Virus record (IMG/VR): IMGVR_UViG_3300035698_028218
Span: 1 to 64,000 of that record
From: a virus
Direction: 5' to 3' (one strand)
Length of the DNA: 64,000 nucleotides
The notes under the pieces were generated by a model, which saw only the letters and a list, made by a program, of their open reading frames with translations, searched no databases and was not told where the DNA came from. Position numbers and translations under genes: made by a program. Every line of letters starts with the position of its first letter. Positions within the stretch are counted from its first letter, which is position 1. Below are positions 60,018 through 64,000 of this stretch, piece by piece.

Positions 60018-60269
60018 TTAAAACGGTAAATATTTTTTTTGTACTGCATTAAATATATCTTGTTTTACATATCTAAATTCATCTTCACCATATTCAATAA
60101 TTTTAACTGGATCGGAAATTTCAATGAAATAACCATACTTCTCCACTAATGAAGCTAAATCATTAATAAAATTATTTGCTGTACCATCACCAACTTCGTT
60201 TATATTTTGTTCTGGTGCACCACCAATACTTGACATTCTCTCAAATAATAATTGTTTATCGCTTCGCAT
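60018..60269 (-). CDS. Small protein of unknown function
   Basis: 83 aa, starting MRSDKQLLFERMSSIGG; ends with a strand-helix region (YFIEISDPVKIIEYGEDEFR). Many phage structural precursors begin with a similar 'LFERM' helix, so a virion-associated role is possible. It opens the operon with the nucleotidyltransferase and has a late-type box 13 nt upstream. Confidence 0.65.
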   Translation of the reverse strand: MRSDKQLLFERMSSIGGAPEQNINEVGDGTANNFINDLASLVEKYGYFIEISDPVKIIEYGEDEFRYVKQDIFNAVQKKYLPF

Positions 60270-60282
60270 ATATATAGTTTTT

Positions 60283-60291
60283 TATAAATAC
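60283..60291 (-). promoter_or_regulatory. Late-promoter-like box for the nucleotidyltransferase operon
   Basis: GTATTTATA in coding orientation, 13 nt before ATG 60269. Divergent partner at 60305. Confidence 0.65.
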
Positions 60292-60304
60292 TCCTAATTA
60301 TTAA

Positions 60305-60313
60305 GTATTTATC
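60305..60313 (+). promoter_or_regulatory. Late-promoter-like box for the LamG-like gene
   Basis: AGTATTTATC, 13 nt before ATG 60327. Divergent partner of 60283-60291. Confidence 0.65.
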
Positions 60314-60326
60314 TAAAACGAATTAA

Positions 60327-62165
60327 ATGTCTAATAAGATTACAAAAAGTTTAACAACAGAGGGACTTGTTTCTAGTATAGATATATCAAATATCAGTTC
60401 ATGGGATTTAAATAGTGGTTTAAGTGTTGTGAGTTTAAATCAATGGGATTTAGCAATAAGTAAAACACAAACCATTAATGATTTTGGATTAACTGCTATT
60501 GATAATGGTAGAACAGATAATCCATATAATAAACTAATATTAAATGAAGGTGATAAATCTCTTTCATTATTTAGAATTGGTGAATATACCCCTAATGGTG
60601 TTGATTATAGTAATTATGCAATGTCTGGAGTAACTGACCAAACAATAGGTAATTATTTTACTTTAGACGGTGGTTATTTACAGGGATTCTTTAAGTTAGA
60701 TGGATATAGCTATGAGGTATTACCGTCTAGGTATGGTTCTGGGGTAACTCTTGAGACATTAATATATCTAGATCAAGACACAAAAGGAATATTGTTTTTT
60801 CTGGGTACAAGATCAGAAGATAAATATAATTCTTTTTATGAGGGTGAAGTAAATAGGATCAGCACTGAAGTTGAAACTACGGTACCCAATGGTGTTCTCG
60901 GTCAAACACACACCAAAGTAGAGACAGTCATTACGTATAGTGGGGTTACAACCAGTGAAGGTAACTACCTCAACTCAATTAAGTATGTTGACCAACAGAA
61001 AAAAGCAATTAGAAATTTAGATGAACCAACTGAAAGTGTAGAAATTTTCGAAGAAAAAAATTCAATTAACGATAATGCTGTTGCTATTGGTATTGATGTT
61101 CAAAAAAGACTTTTTTATAGATATGTTAATGAGAATGGTATAACTAGAGAACTAACAACAACTAAAATACTCACCACTACTGGATGGACAACGGTTACAT
61201 TCACATACACACCAAACGTATTATTAGAAGAGGATGATCCCAAATGTAGTGAGAGGAGAATTGGCACAATATCATTCTATATAAATGGGAGATTGTTTGA
61301 AAGTATTGATAATATTAATGAATTCTATTTTACTGCTATATCAAATACTAGGGATAAACAAATAGGTGTGCCGTATAATATTTCATGGGGTGGTGGTAGT
61401 GAAGGTCTAAAGAACTCATACCATTTCGATGGTCAGGTAACTGATCTCTATACTGGTAATACACAACAAAATATTGACGATAATTTTACTGTTTTAAGTG
61501 GTGAAACAACACCATCAAATAACTTAACTTTATTGAATGATAACATAACGTTTAGTGAAAATGTGATTGAGGTGGTACCTACCTCTGGTACATCATTTAG
61601 CGACAACTACTTTATTAGACTAAATGAATTTATTGACGTAAAACCAAACAAAGACTATGTTTTTTCCGTATCTATATTTGATTCGGGTATATTCTCATCT
61701 AGTTTATCTGAAATAAAATTAGTTTTATTGGGCAGTGACGGTAAGTTAGTTAAAACACAAACAATATATTCACCACTCCCAAATATGAGTGATGATAGTG
61801 TTGAATATAAAAGGGGTTTAAATGAATGGCATATTCTATCCAGTAAAATTCTTTTAGAAGAAAATGATACCACTGGGGTATTTCAATTAGCGTTAGAATT
61901 AACAACGATTACTGATCTTAACTTAGATAAACAAATTTATTTACGTAACTTTGAGTTCTTAACACAAGATTTACTAGTGAAAGACCCAGATAAAAGTAAC
62001 TTAACCATTGAGAATGGGTTTGCTGATTCATTTAATGGTTCACTACAAAAATTAAGAATATATAATAGGGCATTAAATAGTGGTGAAATACTAGATAATA
62101 CACTATTTGAGTCTACAACAAAACCGATAAATATTAACAAAGGTGGTAGGCTTATTTATAGGTAA
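60327..62165 (+). CDS. LamG/concanavalin-like tail or decoration protein
   Basis: 612 aa, beta-rich. The C-terminal SFNGSLQKLRIYNRALNSGEILDN (about residues 573-596, in parts) is the closing signature of LamG-like lectin domains (G.i.elriynraLs..ei). GVTLETLIYLDQDTKGILFFLG and GTISFYINGRLFESI earlier fit the same jelly-roll. It probably binds carbohydrate on the host surface or decorates the virion. The late-type box 13 nt upstream fits a structural protein. Confidence 0.72.
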   Translation: MSNKITKSLTTEGLVSSIDISNISSWDLNSGLSVVSLNQWDLAISKTQTINDFGLTAIDNGRTDNPYNKLILNEGDKSLSLFRIGEYTPNGVDYSNYAMSGVTDQTIGNYFTLDGGYLQGFFKLDGYSYEVLPSRYGSGVTLETLIYLDQDTKGILFFLGTRSEDKYNSFYEGEVNRISTEVETTVPNGVLGQTHTKVETVITYSGVTTSEGNYLNSIKYVDQQKKAIRNLDEPTESVEIFEEKNSINDNAVAIGIDVQKRLFYRYVNENGITRELTTTKILTTTGWTTVTFTYTPNVLLEEDDPKCSERRIGTISFYINGRLFESIDNINEFYFTAISNTRDKQIGVPYNISWGGGSEGLKNSYHFDGQVTDLYTGNTQQNIDDNFTVLSGETTPSNNLTLLNDNITFSENVIEVVPTSGTSFSDNYFIRLNEFIDVKPNKDYVFSVSIFDSGIFSSSLSEIKLVLLGSDGKLVKTQTIYSPLPNMSDDSVEYKRGLNEWHILSSKILLEENDTTGVFQLALELTTITDLNLDKQIYLRNFEFLTQDLLVKDPDKSNLTIENGFADSFNGSLQKLRIYNRALNSGEILDNTLFESTTKPININKGGRLIYR

Positions 62166-62338
62166 TGAGTTATAATGATAGAGATTCACATAGGATTATT
62201 TCAAAAAAGAAAATTCTATGCACATCGAAAAAAAAAATCGATAAATTAATAAATTATTTATCTGAGGAACATGGTCTGTCGTATGACGATTCTAGATTCA
62301 CTCTTATTGAAATTCTAAAAGACATTGAGTGTGATTAA
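62165..62338 (+). CDS. Small basic protein of unknown function
   Basis: 57 aa from ATG 62165, which overlaps the previous stop (TAATG). The first half is basic (RIISKKKILCTSKKKIDKLI), the second acidic (YDDSRFTLIEILKDIECD). The tight overlap on both sides supports expression. No family recognised. Confidence 0.6.
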   Translation: MSYNDRDSHRIISKKKILCTSKKKIDKLINYLSEEHGLSYDDSRFTLIEILKDIECD

Positions 62339-62537
62339 AGACATAATCGAGGGTTGGGCTAAACAAATTGCTGAGGGCTTGATGACTGAGGAGGAAAGGG
62401 AACTAGCACAAAGTAGAATAGAAACCTGTATTGAATGTGAACACTTCACCCCTGTAAAATCATGTACTCAATGTGGTTGTTATATGCCAGCAAAAACTAA
62501 AGTAGTTAATGCAAATTGTCCACTAAAAAAATGGTAA
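62325..62537 (+). CDS. Small Cys-rich zinc-ribbon-like protein
   Basis: About 70 aa. No ATG is available near the start: TTG 62325 or GTG 62331 are the candidates, both inside the previous gene. RIETCIECEHFTPVKSCTQCGCYMPAKTKVVNANCPLKKW (described in parts) has two CxxC pairs and a final Cys, like a zinc ribbon family common in tailed phages. Function unknown; it may bind nucleic acid or protein. Confidence 0.7.
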   Translation: MSVIKDIIEGWAKQIAEGLMTEEERELAQSRIETCIECEHFTPVKSCTQCGCYMPAKTKVVNANCPLKKW

Positions 62538-62540
62538 ATC

Positions 62541-62705
62541 ATGTTAAAAACAATAGCTCAGACTTGTACAAGTAAAGAATGTAAAGAATACTTTAAGGAC
62601 TATATTTCTAAATCATCAGAAGCAATAGTAACACCTCAAAAACTAAATGAGAAAACGGGTAAATATTTTTGTATTTATTGTGGGGAGTCACCCAATAAAA
62701 GATAG
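62541..62705 (+). CDS. Small zinc-finger-like protein
   Basis: 54 aa from ATG 62541, 3 nt after the previous stop. It has C-x4-C near the N-terminus (CTSKEC) and C-x2-C near the C-terminus (CIYCGE), a spacing that could bind one zinc. It is basic and has no other motif. With its neighbour it makes a pair of tiny Cys-based proteins. Confidence 0.6.
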   Translation: MLKTIAQTCTSKECKEYFKDYISKSSEAIVTPQKLNEKTGKYFCIYCGESPNKR

Positions 62706-62707
62706 AT

Positions 62708-63178
62708 ATGAAAGGAATATTCAAAATACTCGCAATTTTAGGGTTATTAATGATCACCTCATGTGTGAAACACGAACCTAATGAACTAGCACTATTTAAA
62801 TTAAACAATCTGTATTTCTTAAAAACGGAGATAAACAATAAAAAAGCATTTTTATTGATTGATACTGGTGCATCAATAACAATACTTGATATTAATCAAT
62901 CTGAAAAATATGGATTTTCTGTTGGGAATAGAATTGGTAATGGTATGACCACTGGTATTAATGGCTCAAGATCGATGTACAGAATTTCAAACTACAGGAT
63001 TAGTGCTCAAGACAATGAATTTCAAATGCAAGTTGCGGGTATTGATATTAATGAAATTGTGAGTAAGTTTAAAAAACTAGGAATTGGTGTTGTTGGTGTT
63101 CTAGGTTCTGACTTTTTCCACGATACGAACGCAAATATATCATACAAGAAGGGTACTATTGAATTACACCCAGAATAG
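62708..63178 (+). CDS. Retropepsin-like aspartic protease, lipoprotein
   Basis: 156 aa. The N-terminus MKGIFKILAILGLLMITSC is a lipoprotein signal with lipobox ITSC19, so the mature protein should be anchored to a membrane. FLLIDTGASITIL (residues 48-60) has the catalytic DTGA, D52. VVGVLGSDFF (128-137) is the hydrophobic-Gly partner strand (flap/core Psi loop). Such single-domain proteases work as dimers. A second, similar gene follows 86 bp later, sharing (L/I)DINQS(E/K). Substrate unknown. Confidence 0.8.
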   Translation: MKGIFKILAILGLLMITSCVKHEPNELALFKLNNLYFLKTEINNKKAFLLIDTGASITILDINQSEKYGFSVGNRIGNGMTTGINGSRSMYRISNYRISAQDNEFQMQVAGIDINEIVSKFKKLGIGVVGVLGSDFFHDTNANISYKKGTIELHPE

Positions 63179-63264
63179 CGCAACCGATTGTGTAAAAAAT
63201 TGTCACAGAAGTTAACTTTATCAATACTATTTACGTATTTCGTTATATAAACAATTATATAATA

Positions 63265-63732
63265 ATGAAGTTATTGAGAATCATTTTTTTTACATTAGTA
63301 ATAATACTAACTACATCAATTAGTGAACCCATTAATAAAAATTCACATGAATTTAAATTATATGAAAAAAAGGGTCTCTATTTTGTAAGACTAACACTTA
63401 ATGGTTATATCGGTAATTTTTTATTAGACACAGGTGCGACCATATCTATTATTGATATTAATCAGTCTAAGAATTATAAATTTAAATATCATACTACTAA
63501 TTCTGAATTATCTGGGATTGGTGGTAGTTTAATTAAATATAGAATTACAAATACAATGGTTAGTGATAGGGATTATATATTAAACATTAAATTTAGTGGC
63601 ATTGATTTAAAACCAGTAATTAGTGATCTTAGAAAAAGAAATATGCACGTTATTGGAATTATTGGTGGGGATTATCTAACTCACTGTTCTGCGGTGATAA
63701 ACTATAAAGAAAAAACATTAACAATTTATTAG
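63265..63732 (+). CDS. Retropepsin-like aspartic protease, exported paralogue
   Basis: 155 aa. A signal peptide (MKLLRIIFFTLVIILTTSIS) without a lipobox Cys is followed by FLLDTGATISIIDINQS, with catalytic D55. VIGIIGGDYL near residue 132 is the matching second strand. It is clearly a paralogue of the gene before it, but probably secreted freely to the periplasm rather than lipidated. The 86-bp gap upstream holds no confident promoter box. Substrate unknown. Confidence 0.78.
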   Translation: MKLLRIIFFTLVIILTTSISEPINKNSHEFKLYEKKGLYFVRLTLNGYIGNFLLDTGATISIIDINQSKNYKFKYHTTNSELSGIGGSLIKYRITNTMVSDRDYILNIKFSGIDLKPVISDLRKRNMHVIGIIGGDYLTHCSAVINYKEKTLTIY

Positions 63733-63775
63733 TTTAATCAAAACTTTTTCGATATTAATTCGTATTAATTGGTAT

Positions 63776-64000
63776 ATGAAAATATATTCAAATTTTAGAG
63801 ACTATTATGATAGTGCATCTGCATTCGGTATTGATGAAACTATCCATTACAAAAGAAAGAAGCAAGAAATTAACATCGATAGAAATCAATATAGGTCATT
63901 CCCATCTCTTAATAAGTATGATGTTATTGGTTTTTGTGGTGAAATTTACCCGTTCTTAAACCCTCGGTCATTAAAAATTCCCAATAAAAAAGAAAATACA
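63776..64000 (+). CDS. Conserved phage protein, cut by the window end
   Basis: 75 codons from ATG 63776 remain open at the window edge. The start MKIYSNFRDYYDSASAFGID is a pattern I associate with a phage protein of unknown function, often with two Cys or aromatic motifs (VIGFCGEIYPF). Function unknown. Confidence 0.65.
   Translation, partial: MKIYSNFRDYYDSASAFGIDETIHYKRKKQEINIDRNQYRSFPSLNKYDVIGFCGEIYPFLNPRSLKIPNKKENT

Overview
This window is a continuous piece of an AT-rich, lytic, T4-like contractile-tailed phage genome (myovirus). I see no host chromosomal genes, integrase, tRNA, rRNA or CRISPR array. The host is probably a member of the Bacteroidota. Three promoter-like sites in front of non-structural genes resemble the TTTG/TAnnTTTG promoters of that phylum; one has an exact TTTG, 19-nt spacer and TACATTTG. 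Most genes lack a strong Shine-Dalgarno sequence, and one virion-region protein appears to carry a carboxypeptidase-regulatory-like domain of a kind common in Bacteroidota. No close named relative could be fixed without a database search.

Layout. 0.1-10.2 kb (minus): one 11-gene run that starts with a giant OmpA-domain tail protein and a gp53-like wedge protein, then continues into a nine-gene glycan cassette (four glycosyltransferases, UDP-GlcNAc 2-epimerase, short DegT aminotransferase, GNAT acetyltransferase, sulfotransferase-like protein, unknown). 10.5-14.0 kb (minus): tape measure and its chaperone pair, joined by a likely -1 ribosomal frameshift. 14.1-23.0 kb (plus): PhoH ATPase, small genes, HAD-like protein, two more glycosyltransferases, a gp55-like late sigma factor, then baseplate genes including a gp5-like OB-fold protein, and a PD-(D/E)XK nuclease. 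23.0-26.6 kb (minus): tail tube gp19 and sheath gp18. 26.6-30.5 kb (plus): three large unknown virion-region proteins. 30.5-31.3 kb (minus): gp15. 31.3-33.7 kb (plus): KTSC-MazG fusion, membrane protein, PTH2-like protein, phenylalanine-4-hydroxylase-like enzyme and a small frameshifted gene. 33.7-35.4 kb (minus): neck genes gp14 and gp13. 35.4-38.5 kb (plus): DEDD exonuclease and UvrD-like helicase. 38.5-41.1 kb (minus): membrane and secreted proteins, a GIY-YIG homing endonuclease and a papain-like candidate. 41.2-45.3 kb (minus): capsid gp23, scaffold, protease gp21. 45.4-50.5 kb (plus): hub-like giant protein and transglycosylase. 50.5-60.3 kb (minus): gp67/68-position protein, portal gp20, large terminase gp17, a long acidic protein, and a nucleotidyltransferase. 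60.3-64.0 kb (plus): LamG-like protein, Cys-rich small proteins, two tandem retropepsin-like exported proteases, and a partial gene at the window end.

How it works together. The order 17-20-(67/68)-21-22-23, then 13/14, 15, 18/19 and 26-tape measure follows T4 morphogenesis modules. Two promoter classes can be read from the sequence. TAnnTTTG-like boxes precede nuclease, nucleotide-metabolism and replication genes. A recurring AGTATTTAT(A/T) box lies mostly 10-25 nt before structural genes and is presumably read by the gp55-like sigma encoded here. That box is, in coding orientation, the reverse complement of the T4 late promoter TATAAATA. The glycan genes sit behind tail genes with no promoter of their own, so they are probably expressed late.
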